Shown one piece after another: positions 11,984-24,084 of a DNA stretch of 64,000 nt. The translations under genes and the position numbers were made by a program. Positions within the stretch are counted from its first letter, which is position 1. Each line of letters starts with the position of its first letter. Origin of the DNA: Aristolochia californica (Eukaryota > Streptophyta > Magnoliopsida > Piperales > Aristolochiaceae); the NCBI GenBank assembly GCA_029961685.1, contig JARWKL010000005.1, positions 14,660,164 to 14,724,163 of the forward strand. The letters are read 5' to 3'. Below the pieces are notes generated by a model. It ran no database searches. It saw only the letters and a list, made by a program, of their open reading frames with translations, and was not told the DNA's origin.

Positions 11984-13331
11984 TATTGAATTGCAATCCA
12001 TAAGTCATTTCATAAAAAAATATAGCCCGTTACGCATGATAAATCACATTACAATCATCTATGATTAATTATGTCACCATTTTGCAAATGGGCAAAGTAA
12101 TGGCATATTTGACTCGGGTAAATATCCCACCGCAAGTTCACTTGAGAATTTAATGAGCGTTTGTTATTCTCTTTAAAAGCTTTTCATCTATAGCTCATTT
12201 TCATTTTTTACAGGTTTCATACTTGCATATCCATTTTTGAAACATGTGTCGACGAAATCTCTTTCTTGCAAAATTCCAAGCTATTATTGTTAAAGTAGTG
12301 GAGTTTCCCAAAATTGGATAACAAAAATTTTGTGTTCATTTGTGTTGGATGAATAAATTTTCTTTATTTATATTTGTTATTGTTTTAAATTTTTTGTATA
12401 CAAGAACTATAAAATTTTCATTTTGTTGTAAGCTTTTTGCCTTGTTTGTTTTCGGGAGGAAGAGAGAGCGAAAAGTCAAAGTTTTGATTTAAGAAAAAAG
12501 TGTACGTCTAAAATGGAAAAACACAATGCAAAATTGTAGGGACAAGTAATTCCAAAGAGTGTCTGTAATTTTTAGGGATTGTAAGCTCTTTTTAGGTTTT
12601 ATATCTCAGGTTTTGCAATCGTCGGGAAAAAATGGTGGCAGAGGATTTTTAACTGGGTGTTGAATTGCAATCCATAAGTCATTTCATACAAAAATATAGC
12701 CTGTTACGCATGATATATCACTTTAAAATAATCTATGATTCCTAGATGAAATTTTTCAAAATGGGCTAAATAATGACTTGTCAGACTCAGGTAAATATGC
12801 CACCGCATGTTCACTTGAGAATTTAATGGGCGTTTGTTATTCTCTTTAAAAGCTTTGGATCCAAAGGTTATTTGAATCTTTAACATGTTTCTGGCATGCA
12901 TATCCATTTTTAAAACATGTGTAGAAAAAATCCCCATCATGTAAAATTCCAAGATATTAGTTTTGGAGTAGTGGAATTTCCCAAACTTGGATAACAAAAT
13001 TTTTGTGTTCATTTGTCGTGTGTGAATAAATTTTCATAATTTAATTTTTATATTGTTTTAAACTTTTTCCATTCATCAACTATGAAATTTTCATTTAGCT
13101 GTGATCTATTTGCCTTTTTTGTTTACGGGATGAAAGAAGAGCGAAAAACTCGATGTTTTGATTTAAGAAAAATGTGTACATCTAAAAAGGAAATGCACAA
13201 TGCACATACGTAGAGAGAGATAATTCCAAAGAGTGTCTATAATTTTTAGGGATTGTAAGCACCTTTTCGTTTTTATATCTCAGGTTTTGCAATCGTCGGG
13301 AAAAATGGGTTGCGGAGGATTTTTAATTGAC
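11984..13331 (+). repeat. HOR reduced to a dimer: A + B/C fusion
   Basis: A 11984-12657 and B/C 12658-13331, 1,348 bp. It has the same architecture as the dimer at 677-2023, but different private variants (for example GGGCTAAATAATGAC), so it may be an independent event. Confidence 0.85.
12658..13331 (+). repeat. Hybrid monomer B/C
   Basis: Type B through AATGACTTGTCAGACTCAGG (about 12790), then type C from CTGGCATGC (12891) onward (AAGATATTAG, AATAAATTTTC, TGTAAGCACC). The switch lies within 12793-12891. The monomer ends in the ATTGAC junction variant. Confidence 0.85.
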
Positions 13332-15328
13332 TGTTGAATTGCAATCCATAAGCCATTTCATACAAAAATATAGCCAGTTACACATGATAAATCACATTAC
13401 AATCATCTAAGATTAATTATGACAGCTTTTTGCAAATGGGCAAAATAATGGCATGTTTGACTCGGGTAAATATCCCACCGCAAGTTCACTTGAGAATTTA
13501 AAGAGCGTTTGCTATTATCTTTAAAAGATTTGCATCCATAGCTCATTTGAATCTTTAACATGTTTCAAACATGCATATCCATTTTTAAAACATGTGTGGA
13601 CGAAATCTCTTTCTTGCAAAATTCCAAGCTATTAGGGTTAAACTAGTGGAATTTCCCAAAATTGGATAAAAAAACTTTAGTGTTCATTTGTGTTGGGTGA
13701 ATAAATTTTTTTTTATTAATATTTTTTGTTGGTTTTAATTTTTTCCATACATCAATTATAAAATTTTCATTTTGTAGTAGGCTCTTTCCTTGTTTGTTTT
13801 CGGGATGAAGGGAGAGCGAAAAGTCAAAGTTTTGATTTAGCAAAAAAGTGTACATCTAAAATGGAAAAGCACAATGCACAATTGTAGGGAGAGATAATTC
13901 CAAAGAGTGCTTGTAATTTTTAGGGATTGTAAGCTCTTTTTAGTTTTTATATTTGAGGTTTTGCAATTGTCCGGAAAAATTGGTGGCAGATGATTTTTAA
14001 CTGTGTGTTGAATTGCAATCCATAAGTCCTTTCATACAAAAATATAGTCCGTTACACATGATTGCTAGATCAAATTTTTGAAAATGGGCAAAATAATGAC
14101 TTGTTAGACTCGGGTAAATATCCCACCGCACGTTCACTTGAGAATTTAATGAGCGTTTGTTATTCTCTTTAAAAGCTTTGGATCCATAGGTCATTTGAAT
14201 CTTTAACATGTTTCAAGCATGCATATCCATTTTTAAAGCATGTGTAGAAAAAATCTACTTCATGTAAAATTCCAAACTTAATAGGGTTAGACTAATGGAA
14301 TTTCGCAAACTTGGTTAACAAAACTTTTGTATTCATTTGTGGTGTGTGAATAGATATTTTTTATTTACATTAGTTATTATTTTAAATATTTTCCACACAT
14401 CAAATATAAAATTTTTATTTTGTTGTGATCATTTTTGCCTTTTTTGTTGACGGGATGAAGGGGGAGCGAAAACTTAAAGTTCTGATTTAAGAAAAAAGTG
14501 TACATCTAAAATGGAAATGGACAATGCACAAATGTAGAGAGAGATATTTCAAAAGAGTGTCTATATGTTTTAGGGATTGTATGCACTTTTTCGTTTTTAT
14601 ATCTAAGGTTTTGCAATCGTCGGGAAACAGGGGACGCGGGCGATTTTTAACTGAGTGTTGACTTCAAATCCATAAGTCATTTCTTACAAAAATATAGCCC
14701 GTTACAGATGACCAATCACTTTACAATCATCTATGATTGATAGCTCAACTTTTTGAGTATGGGCAAAATAATGGCTTCTTTGACTCGGGAAAATATCCCA
14801 CCGAACGTTCACTTGAGAATTTAATGAGAGTTTGTTAATCTCTTTAAAAGCTTTAGATGCATAGGTCATCTGAATCTTTAACATGTTTTTGGCATGCATA
14901 TCCATTTTTAAAACATGTGTAGAAAAAATCCCCTTCATGTAAAATTCCAAGATATTAGTTTTGGACTAGTGGAATTTCCTAAACTTGGATACCAAAACTT
15001 TTCTATTCATTTGTGGTGTGTGTATAAATTTTCTTCATTTACTTTTTTTATTGTATTAAACTTTTTCCGTACATCAACTATGAAATTTTCATTTTGCTGT
15101 GATCTATTTGCCTTTTTTTTTACGGGATGAAGGGAAAGCGAAAAACATGAAGTTTTGATATAAAAAAAATGTGTACATCTAAAACGGAAATGCACAATGC
15201 ACATATGTAGAGAGAGATCATTCCCAATAGTGTCTGTAATTTTTAGGGATTGTAATCACCTTTTCGTTTTTATATCTCAGGTTTTGTAATCGTTGGGAAA
15301 AATGGGTTGCGGAGGATTTTTAATTGAG
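13332..15328 (+). repeat. HOR unit A-B-C with short B
   Basis: A 13332-14005, B 14006-14655 with a small deletion, C 14656-15328. The A copy is altered in its T-rich section (ATTTTTTGTTGGTTTTAATT) near 13720. Confidence 0.88.
14006..14655 (+). repeat. B monomer with a deletion of about 25 bp between ATGAT repeats
   Basis: The expected CATGATAAATC...CTATGATTGTTAG is reduced to CATGATTGCTAG near 14056-14066. The two ATGAT motifs that normally lie 25 bp apart are now one. This is a textbook footprint of slippage or microhomology-mediated deletion. Monomer length is 650 bp. Confidence 0.88.
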
Positions 15329-17347
15329 TGTTGAATTGCAATCCATAAGTCATTTCATACAAAAATATAGCCCGTTACGTATGATAAATCACATTACAAT
15401 CATCTATGATTAATTATGTCTGCTTTTTGCAAATGAGCAAAATAATGGCATGTTTCACTCGGGTAAATATCCCACCGCAAGTTAACTTGAGAATTTAATG
15501 AGCGTTTCTTATTCTCTTTAAAAGATTTGCATCCATAGCTCATTTGCATCTTTAACGTGTTTCAAACATGCATATCCATTTTTAAAACATGTGTGGACGA
15601 AATCTCTTTCTTGCAAAATTTCAAGCTATTAGGGTTAAACTAGTGGAATTTCCAAAAATTGGATAACAAAACTTTTGTGTTCATTTGTGTTGGGTGAATT
15701 AATTTTCTTTATTTATATTTTTTGTTGTATTAAATTTTTTCCATACATCAACTATAAAATTTTCATTTTGTTGTAGGCTTTTTGCCTTGTTTGTTTTCAG
15801 GAAGAAGGGAGAGCAAAAAATCAAAGTTTTGATTTAAGAAAAACGTGTACATCTAAAATGGAAAAGCACAATGCACAGTTGTACGGAGAGATAATTCCAA
15901 AGAGTGTTTGTAATTTTTAGGGATTGCAAGCTCTTTTTAGTTTTTATATCTCAGGTTTCACAATCGTCGGGAAAAATTGGTGTCATATGATTTTTAACTG
16001 AGTGTTGAATTGCAATCCATAAGTCATTTCATACAAAAATATAGCCAGTTACACATGATAAATCACTTTACGATCATCTATGATTGCTCGATCAAATTAT
16101 TGAAAATGGGCAAAATAATGACTTGTTAGACTCGGGTAAATATCCCACCGCACGTTCACTTGAGAATTTAATGAGCGTTTGTTATTCACTTTAAAAGCTT
16201 TGGATCCATAGGTCATTTGAATCTTTAACATGTTTCAAGCATGCATATCCATTTTTAAAACATATGTAGAAAAAATCTCCCTCATGTAAAATTCCCAGCT
16301 TAATAGGGTTGGACTAATGGAATTTCCCAAACTCGGATAACAAAACTTTTGTGTTCATTAGTGGTGTGTGAATAGATATTTTTTATTTAAATTAGTTATT
16401 ATTTTAAATATTTTCCACACATCAACTATAAAATTTTTATTTTGTTGTGATCCTTTTTTTGACTTTTTTGTTTACGGGATGAAGGGGGAGCGAAAACTCA
16501 AAGTTCTGATTTAAGAAAAAAGTGTACATCTAAAATGGAAATGTACAATGCAGAAATATAGAGAGAGATATTTCCAAAGAGTGTCTATATGTTTTAGGGA
16601 TCGTATGCACTTTTTCGGTTTTATATCTAAGGTTTTTCAATTGTCAGGAAACGGGGGAGGCGGGCGATTTTTAACTGAGTGTTGACTTCAAATCCATAAG
16701 TCATTTCTTACAAAAATATAGCCCGTTATGCATGAAAAATCACTTTACAATCACCTATGATTGTTAGCTCAACTTTTTGAAAATGGGCAAAATGATGACT
16801 TGTTAGGCTCGGGAAAATATCCCACCGCACGTTCACTTGAGAATTTATTGAGCGTTTGTTATTCTCTTTAAAAGCTTTGGATCCATAGGTCATTTGAATC
16901 TTTAACATGTTTCAAGCATGCATATCCATTTTTAAAACATTTGTACAAAAAATCTCCTTCATGTAAAATTCCAAGATATTAGTTTTGGACTAGTGGAATT
17001 TCCCAAACTTGGATAACAAAACTTTTGTGTTCATTTGTGGTGTGTGAATAAATTTTCTTCATTTACTTTTTTTATTGTTTTAAAATTTTTCCCTACATCA
17101 ACTATGAAATTTTTATTTTGCATTGATCTATTTGCCTTTTTTTTTACAGGATGAAGGGAGAGCGAAAAACTCGAAGTTTTGATTTAAGAAAAATGTGTAC
17201 ATCTAAAACGGAAATGCACCATTCACATATGTAGAGAGAAATAATTCCAAAGTGTGTCTGCAACTTTTAGGGTTTGTAAGCACCTTTTCGTTTTTATATC
17301 TCAGGTTTTGCAATCGTCGGGAAAAATGCGGAGGATTTTTAACTGAC
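15329..17347 (+). repeat. HOR unit A-B-C with converted C
   Basis: A 15329-16002, B 16003-16679, C with a B patch 16680-17347. The B copy has an expanded T run (CCTTTTTTTGAC near 16452). The C copy ends AAATGCGGAGG, lacking GGTTG. Confidence 0.87.
16680..17347 (+). repeat. Mosaic C monomer with a B tract
   Basis: The C start (TGACTTCAAATCC, GTTAGCTCAACTT) gives way to B marks at about 16781-16806 (AAATGGG, GATGACTTGTTAG) and at 16911 (TTCAAGCATG). C marks resume at AAGATATTAG (16973). GGGAAAATAT between them is a C-family variant, so there may be two small tracts rather than one. Confidence 0.75.
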
Positions 17348-18024
17348 TGTTGAATTGCAATCCATAAGTCATTTCATACAAAAATTATAGCCCGTTACGC
17401 ATGATAAATCACATTACAATTATCTATGATTAATTATGTCAGCTTTTTGCAAATTGGCAAAATAATGGCATGTTTGACTCGGGTAAATATCCCACCGCAA
17501 GTTCACTTGAGAATTTAATGGGCGTTTGTTATTCTCTTTAAAAGTTTTGCATCCATAGCTCATTTGCATCTTTAACAGGTTTCAAGTATGCATATCCATT
17601 TTTAAAACATGTGTAGAAAAAATCTTCTTCATGTAAAATTCCAAGATTAATAGGGTTGGACTAATGGAATTTCCCAAACTTGGATAACAAAACTTTTGTG
17701 TTCATTTGTGGTGTGTGAATAGATATTTTTTATTTACATTAGTTATTATTTTAAATATTTTCCACACATCAACTATAAAATTTTTATTTTGTTGTGATCT
17801 TTTTTGCCTCTTTACTTTACGGGATGAAGGAGGAGCGAAAACTCAAAGTTCTGATTGAAGAAAAAAGTGTACATCTAAAATGGAAATACACAATGCACAA
17901 ATGTAGAGAGAAATATTTCCAAAGAGTGTCTGTATGTTTTAGGGATCGTATGTACTCTTTCATTTTTATATCTAAGGTTTTGCAATTGTCGGGAAACGGG
18001 TGACGTGGGCGATTTTTAACTGAG
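17348..18024 (+). repeat. Hybrid monomer A/B
   Basis: Type A through CATAGCTCATTTGCATC (17554-17570), type B from CAAGTATGC and GTGTAGAAAAAATC (17583-17622) onward (AATAGGGTTGGACTAATGG, GAATAGATATT). The switch is close to the CATGTTT...CATGC inverted-repeat region. The 3' half carries CCTCTTTACTTTACGGG, a variant also seen in the B monomer at 6492-7166. Confidence 0.85.
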
Positions 18025-18696
18025 AGTTGACTTCAAATCCATAAGTCATTTCTTACAAAAATATAGCCTATTACGCATGACAAATCACTTTACAATAACA
18101 TAAGATTGTTAGCTCAACTTTTTGAATATGGGAAAAATAATGGCTTGTTTGACTCGGGCAAATATCCCACCGCACGTTCACTTGAGAATTTAATGAGCGT
18201 TTGTTATTCTCTTTAAAAGATTTGGATCCATAGGTCATTTGAATTTTTAACATGTTTCTGGCATGCAGATCCATTTATAAAACATGTGTAGAAAAAATCT
18301 CCTTCATGTAAAATTCCAAGATATTAGTTTTGGACTAGTGGAATTTCCCAAACTTGGATAACAAAACTTTTGTGTTCATTTGTCGTGTGAGAATAAATTT
18401 TGTTCATTTATGTTTTTTATAGTTTTAAAATTTTTCCGTACATCAACTACAAAATTTTCATTTTGCTGTGATCTTTTTGCCTTGTTTGTTTTTTGGATGA
18501 AGGGAGAGCGAAATGTCAAATTTTGATTTAAGAAAAAAGTGTACATCTAAAATGGAAAAGCACAATGCGCAATTGTAGGGAGAGATAATTCCAAGGAGTG
18601 TCTGTAATTTTTAGGGATTTTAAGCTCTTTTTAGTTTTTATATCTCAGGTTTTGCAATCGTCGGGAAAAATTGGAGGCTGAGGATTTTTAACTGAG
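18025..18696 (+). repeat. Hybrid monomer C/A
   Basis: Type C through TTTTGCTGTGATC (18461-18473), then type A from GCCTTGTTTG through AAAAGCACAATGCGCAATTG, AAGCTCTTTTTAG and AAATTGGAGGCTGAGG. The T-rich stretch before the switch (TTTATGTTTTTTATAGTTTT) is degenerate and assigns poorly. Confidence 0.83.
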
Positions 18697-20044
18697 TGTT
18701 GAATTGCAAACCAGAAGTCATTTCATACAAAAATATAGCCCGTTACGTATGATAAATCACTTTACAATCATCTATGATTGTTAGATCAAATTATTGAAAA
18801 CGGGCAAAATAATGGCTTGTTTGACTCGGGGAAATATCCCAGCGCACGTTCACTTGAGATTTAATGAGCGTTTGTTATTCTATTTAAAAGCTTTGGATCC
18901 ATAGGTCATTTGAATCTTTAACATGTTTCAAGCATGCATATCCATTTTTAAAACATGTGTAGAAAAAATCTCCTTCATGAAAATTCCAAGCTGAATAGGG
19001 TTGTACTAATGGAATTTTCCAAACATGGATAACAAAACTGTTGTGTTCATTTGTGGTGTGTGAATAGATATTTTTTATTTATATTAGTTATTATTTTTAA
19101 TATTTTCCACACATCAAATATAAAATTTTTATTTTGTTATGATCTTTATTGCCTTTTTTTGTTTACGGGATGAAGTGGGAGCGAAAACTCAAACTTCTGA
19201 TTTAAGAAAAAAGTGTACATCTAAAATGGAAATTCACAATGCACTAATGTAGAGAGAGATATTTCCAAAGAGTGTCTGTATGTTGTTGGGATCGTATGCA
19301 CTCTTTCGTTTTTATATTTAAGGTTTTGCAATCTTCGGGAAATGGGGGATGCGGGCGATTTTTAACTGAGTGTTGACTTCAAATCAATAAGTCATTTCTT
19401 ACAAAAATATAACCCATTACGCATGACAAATAACTTTACAATCATCTATGATTGTTAGCTCAACTTTTTGAATATGGGAAAAATAATGGCTTGTTTGACT
19501 CGGGCAAATATCCCACCGTACGTTCACTAGAGAATTTAACGAGCGTTTGTTATTCTCTTTGAAAGCTTCGGATCCAGAGGTCATTTGAATCTTGAACATG
19601 TTTCTGGCATTCATATCCATTTTTAAAACATGTGTAGAAAAAATCTGCTTCATATGAAATTCCAAGATATTAGTTTTGGACTAGTGGAATTTCCCAAACT
19701 TGGATAGCAAAACTTTTCTGTTCATTTGTGGTGTGTTAATAATTTTTCTTCATTTACTTTTTTTATTGTTTCTAAATTTTTCTGTACATCAACTATGAAA
19801 TTTTCTTTTTGCTGTGATCTATTTGACTTTTTTGTTTACGGGATGAAGGGAGAGCGAAAAACTCGAAGTTTTGATTTATGAAAAATATGTACATCTAAAA
19901 CGGAAATGCACAATGCACATATGTAGAGAGAGATAATTCCAAAGAGTGTCTGTAATTTTTAGGGATTGTAAGCACCTTTTCGTTTTTATATCTCAGGTTT
20001 TCCAATCGTCGGGAAAAATGGGTTGCGGAGGATTTTTAACTGAG

Positions 20045-22062
20045 TGTTGAGTTGCAATCCATAAGTCATTTCATACAAAAATATAGCCCTTTACGCATGA
20101 TAAATCACTTTAAAATCATCTATGATTAATTATGTCAGCTTTTTCTAAATGGGCAAAATAATGGCATGTTTGACTCGGGTAAATATTCCACCGCAAGTTC
20201 ACTTGAGAATTTAATAAGCGTTTGTTATTCTCTTTAAAAGCTTTGCATCCACAGCTCATTTGCATCTTTAACATGTTTCAAACATGCATATCCATTTTTA
20301 AGACATGTGTGGATGAAATCTCTTTCTTGCAAAATTCCAAGCTATTAGGGTTAAACAAGTGGAATTTCCCAAAATTGCATAACAAAACCTTTGTGTTCAT
20401 TTGTGTTGGGTGAATAAATTTTCTTTATTTATATTTGTTATTGTTTTAAATTTTTCATACATCAACTATTAATTTTTCATTTTGTTGTAAGCTTTTTGCC
20501 TTATTTGTTTTCGGGATGAAGGGAGAGTGAAAAGTCAAAGTTTTGATTTAAGAAAAAAGTGTACATCTAAAATGGAAAAGCACAATGCACAATTGTAGGG
20601 AGAGATAATTCCAAAGTGTGTCTGTAATTTTTAGGGATTGTAAGCTCTTTTTAGTTTTTATATCTTAGGTTTTGCAATCGTCGGGAAAAATTGGTGGCAG
20701 AGGATTTTTAACTGAGTGTTGAATTGCAATCCATAAGTCATTTCATACAAAAATATAGGCCGTTACGCATGATAAATCACTGTACAGTCATCTATGACTG
20801 TTAGATCAAATTTTTGAAAATGGGCAAAATAATGACTTGTTAGACTCGGGTAAATATCCCACCCACATTCACTTGAGAATTTAATGAGCGTTTGTTATTC
20901 TCTTTAAAAGCTTTGGATCCATAGGTCATTTGAATCCTTAACTTGTTTCAAGCCTGCATATCCATTTTTAAAACATGTGTAGAAAAAATCTCCTTCATGT
21001 AAAATTCCAAGCTTAATAGGGTTGGACTAATGGAATTTCCTAAACTTGGATAACAAAACTTTTGTGTTCATTTGTAGTGTGTGAATAGATATTTTTTATT
21101 TACATTAGTTATTATTTTAAATATTTTCGACACAAAAACTATAAAATTTTTATTTTGTTGTGATCTTTTTTGCCTTTTTTGTTTACGGGATGAAGGGGGA
21201 GAGAAAACTCAAAGTTCTGATTTAAGAAAAAAGTTTACATCTGAAATGGAAATGCACAATGCACAAATGTAGAGAGAGATATTTCCAAATAGTGTCCGTA
21301 TGTTTTAGGGATCGTATGCACTCTTTCGTTTTTATATCTAAGGTTTTGCAATCGTCGAGAAACGGGGAAGGCGGGCGATTTTTAACTGAGTGTTGACTTA
21401 AAATCCATAAGTCATTTCTTACAAAAATATAGCCCGTTACGCATGACAAATCACTTTACAATCATCTATGATTTTTAGCTCAACTTTTTGAATATGGGCA
21501 AAATAATGGCTTGTATGACTCGGGCAAATATCCCACCGCACGTTCACACTAGAATTTAATGAGCGTTTGTTATTCTCTTTAAAACCTTTGGATCCATAGG
21601 TCATTCGAATCTTTAACATGTTTCTGGCATGCATATCCATTTTTTAAACATGTGTAGAAAAAATCTCCTTCATGTAAAATTCCAATATATTATTTTTGGA
21701 CTAGTGGAATTTTCCAAACTTGGATAACAAAACTTTTGTGTTCATTTGTGGGGTGTGAATAAATTTTCTTCATTTACTTTTTTATTGTTTAAACTTTTTC
21801 CGTACATCAACTATGAAATTTTCATTTTGCTGTGATCTATTTGCCTTTTTTGTTTACGGGATGAAGGGAGAGCGAAAAACTCGAAGTTTTGATTTAAGAA
21901 AAATGTGCACATCTAAAATGGAAATGCATAATGCACATATGTAGAGAGAGATAATTCCAAAGAGTGTCTGTAATTTTTTGGGATTGTAAGCACCTTTTCG
22001 TTTTTATATCTCAGGTTTTGCAATCGTCGGGAAAAATGGGTTGCAGAGGTCTTTTAACTGAA
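20045..22062 (+). repeat. HOR unit A-B-C
   Basis: A 20045-20716, B 20717-21390, C 21391-22062. The B copy has lost two bases in CCCACCCACATTC, a mark shared with B in the next unit (CCCACCCACGTTC near 22876). Both also read TGAATCCTTAACTTGTTTC. Confidence 0.9.
21391..22062 (+). repeat. Representative type-C monomer
   Basis: Type C is marked by TGACTTCAAATCC and CATTTCTTAC at its start, GACAAATCACTTT, TTGTTAGCTCAACT, GAATATGGG, AATGGCTTGTTTGAC, GGGCAAATATCCC, GGATCCATAGGTC, CTGGCATGC, AAGATATTAGTTTTGG, GGTGTGTGAATAAATTTTC, AACGGAAATGCAC, CATATGTAGAG, TGTAAGCACCTTTTCG and AAATGGGTTGCGGAGG. It resembles B in the first half and A in several 3' sites (GATAATTCC, ATCTCAGG), so the types may themselves have mosaic ancestry. 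Confidence 0.9.
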
Positions 22063-24084
22063 TGTTGAATTGCAATCCATAAGTCATTTCATACAAAAAT
22101 ATAGCCCGTTATGCATGATAAATCACATTACAATCATCTATGATTAATTTTGTCAGCTATTTGCAAATGGGCAAAATAATGGCATGTTCGACTCGGGTAA
22201 ATATCCCACGTCAAGTTCACTTGAGAATTTAATGAGCGTTTGTTATTCTCTTTAAAAGCTTTGCATCCATAGCTCATTTGCATCTTTAACATGTTTCCAA
22301 CATGCATTTCCATTTTTAAAACATGTGTGGATGAAATCTCTTTCTTGCAAAATTCCAAGCTATTAGGGTTAAAGTAGTGGAATTTCCCAAAATTGGATAA
22401 CAAAACTTTAGTGTTCATTTGTGTTGGGTGAATAAATTTTCATTATTTATATTTGTTATTGTTTTAAATTTTTTCCATACATCATCTATAAAATTTTCAT
22501 TTTGTAGTAATCTTTTTGCCTTGTTTGTTTTCGGGATGAAGGGATAGCAGAAAGTCAAAGGTTTGATTTAAGAAAAAAGTGTACATCTAAACTGGAAAAG
22601 CACAGTGCACAATTGTAGGGAGAGATAATTCCAAAGAGTGTCTGTAATTTTAAGGGATTGTAAGCTCTTTTTAGTTTTTATATCTTAGGTTTTGCAATCG
22701 TCGGGAAAAATTGGTGGCAGAGGATTTTTAACTTAGTGCTGAATTGCAATCCATAAGTAATTTCATACAAAAATATAGCCTGTTACGCATGATAAATAAC
22801 TTTACAATCATCTATGATTGTTAGATCAAAGTTTTGAAAATGGGCAAAATAATGACTTGTTAGATTCGGGTAAATATCCCACCCACGTTCAATTGAGAAT
22901 TTAATGAGCGTTTGTTATTCTCTTTAAAAGTTTTGGATCCATAGGTCATTTGAATCCTTAACTTGTTTCAAGCATGAATATCCATTTTTAAAACATGTGT
23001 AGAAAAAATCTCCTTCTTGTAAAATTCCAAGCTTAATAGGGTTCGACTAATGGAATTTCCCAAACTTGGATATCAAAACTTTGGTGTTAATTTTTGGTGT
23101 GTAAATAGATATTTTTTATTTACATTAGTAATTATTTTAAATATTTTCCACACATCAACTATAAAATTTTTATTTTGTTGTGATCTTTTTTGCCTTTTTT
23201 GTTTACGGGATGAAGAGGCAGCGAAAACTCAAAGTTCTGATTTAAGAAAAAAGTGTACATCTAAAATGGAAAAGCACAATTCACAAATGTAGAGAGAGAT
23301 ATTTCCAAAGTGTGTCTGTATGCTTGAGGGATCGTATGCACTCTTTCATTTTTATATCTAAGGTTTTGCAATCGTCGGGAAACGGGGAGGGGGGCGATTT
23401 TTAACTGAGTGTTGACTTCAAATCCATAAGTCATTTCTTACAAAAATATAGCCCGTTACACATGACAAATCACTTTAAAATCATCTATGATTGGTAGCTC
23501 AATTTTTTGAATATGGGCAAAAATAATGGTTTGTTTGACTCGGGCAAAAATACCACCGCACGTTCACTAGAGAATTTAATGAGCGTTTGTTATTCTCTTT
23601 AATAGCTTTGGATCCATAGGTCATTTGAATCTTTAACATGTTTCTGGCATGCATATCCATTTTTAAAACATGTGTAGAAAAAATCTCCTTCATGTAAAAT
23701 TCCAAGATATTAGTTTTGGACTAGTGGAATTTTCCAAACTTGGATAACAAAACTTTTGTGTTCATTTGTGGTGTGTGAATAAATTTTCTTCATTTACATT
23801 TTTTATTGTGTTAAACTTTTTCCGTACATCAACTATGAAATTTTCATTTTGCTGTGATCTATTTGCCTTTTTTGTTTATGGGATGAACGGAGAGCGAAAA
23901 ACTCGAAGTTTTGATTTAAGAAAAATGTGTACATCTAAAACGGAAGTGCACAATGCACATATTTAGAGAGAGATAATTCCAAAGAGTTTCTGTAATTTTT
24001 AGGGATTGTAAGCACCTTTTCGTTTTTATATCTTAGGTTTTGCAATCGTTGGGAAAAATGGGTTGCGAAGGATTTTTAACTGAG
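22063..24084 (+). repeat. HOR unit A-B-C
   Basis: A 22063-22736, B 22737-23409, C 23410-24084. The A terminus reads ACTTAG|TGCTGA. The B copy repeats the CCCACCCACG and AATCCTTAACTTG variants of the preceding B, which supports local homogenisation. Confidence 0.9.

Larger units (their letters stand above)
17348..20044 (+). repeat. Rearranged tetramer: A/B, C/A, B, C
   Basis: A/B hybrid 17348-18024, C/A hybrid 18025-18696, B 18697-19370, C 19371-20044. Two successive fusions each drop about one monomer equivalent, then the normal B-C order resumes. The B copy has a short C-like patch at 18814-18831 (GGCTTGTTTGACTCGGGG). Confidence 0.85.
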
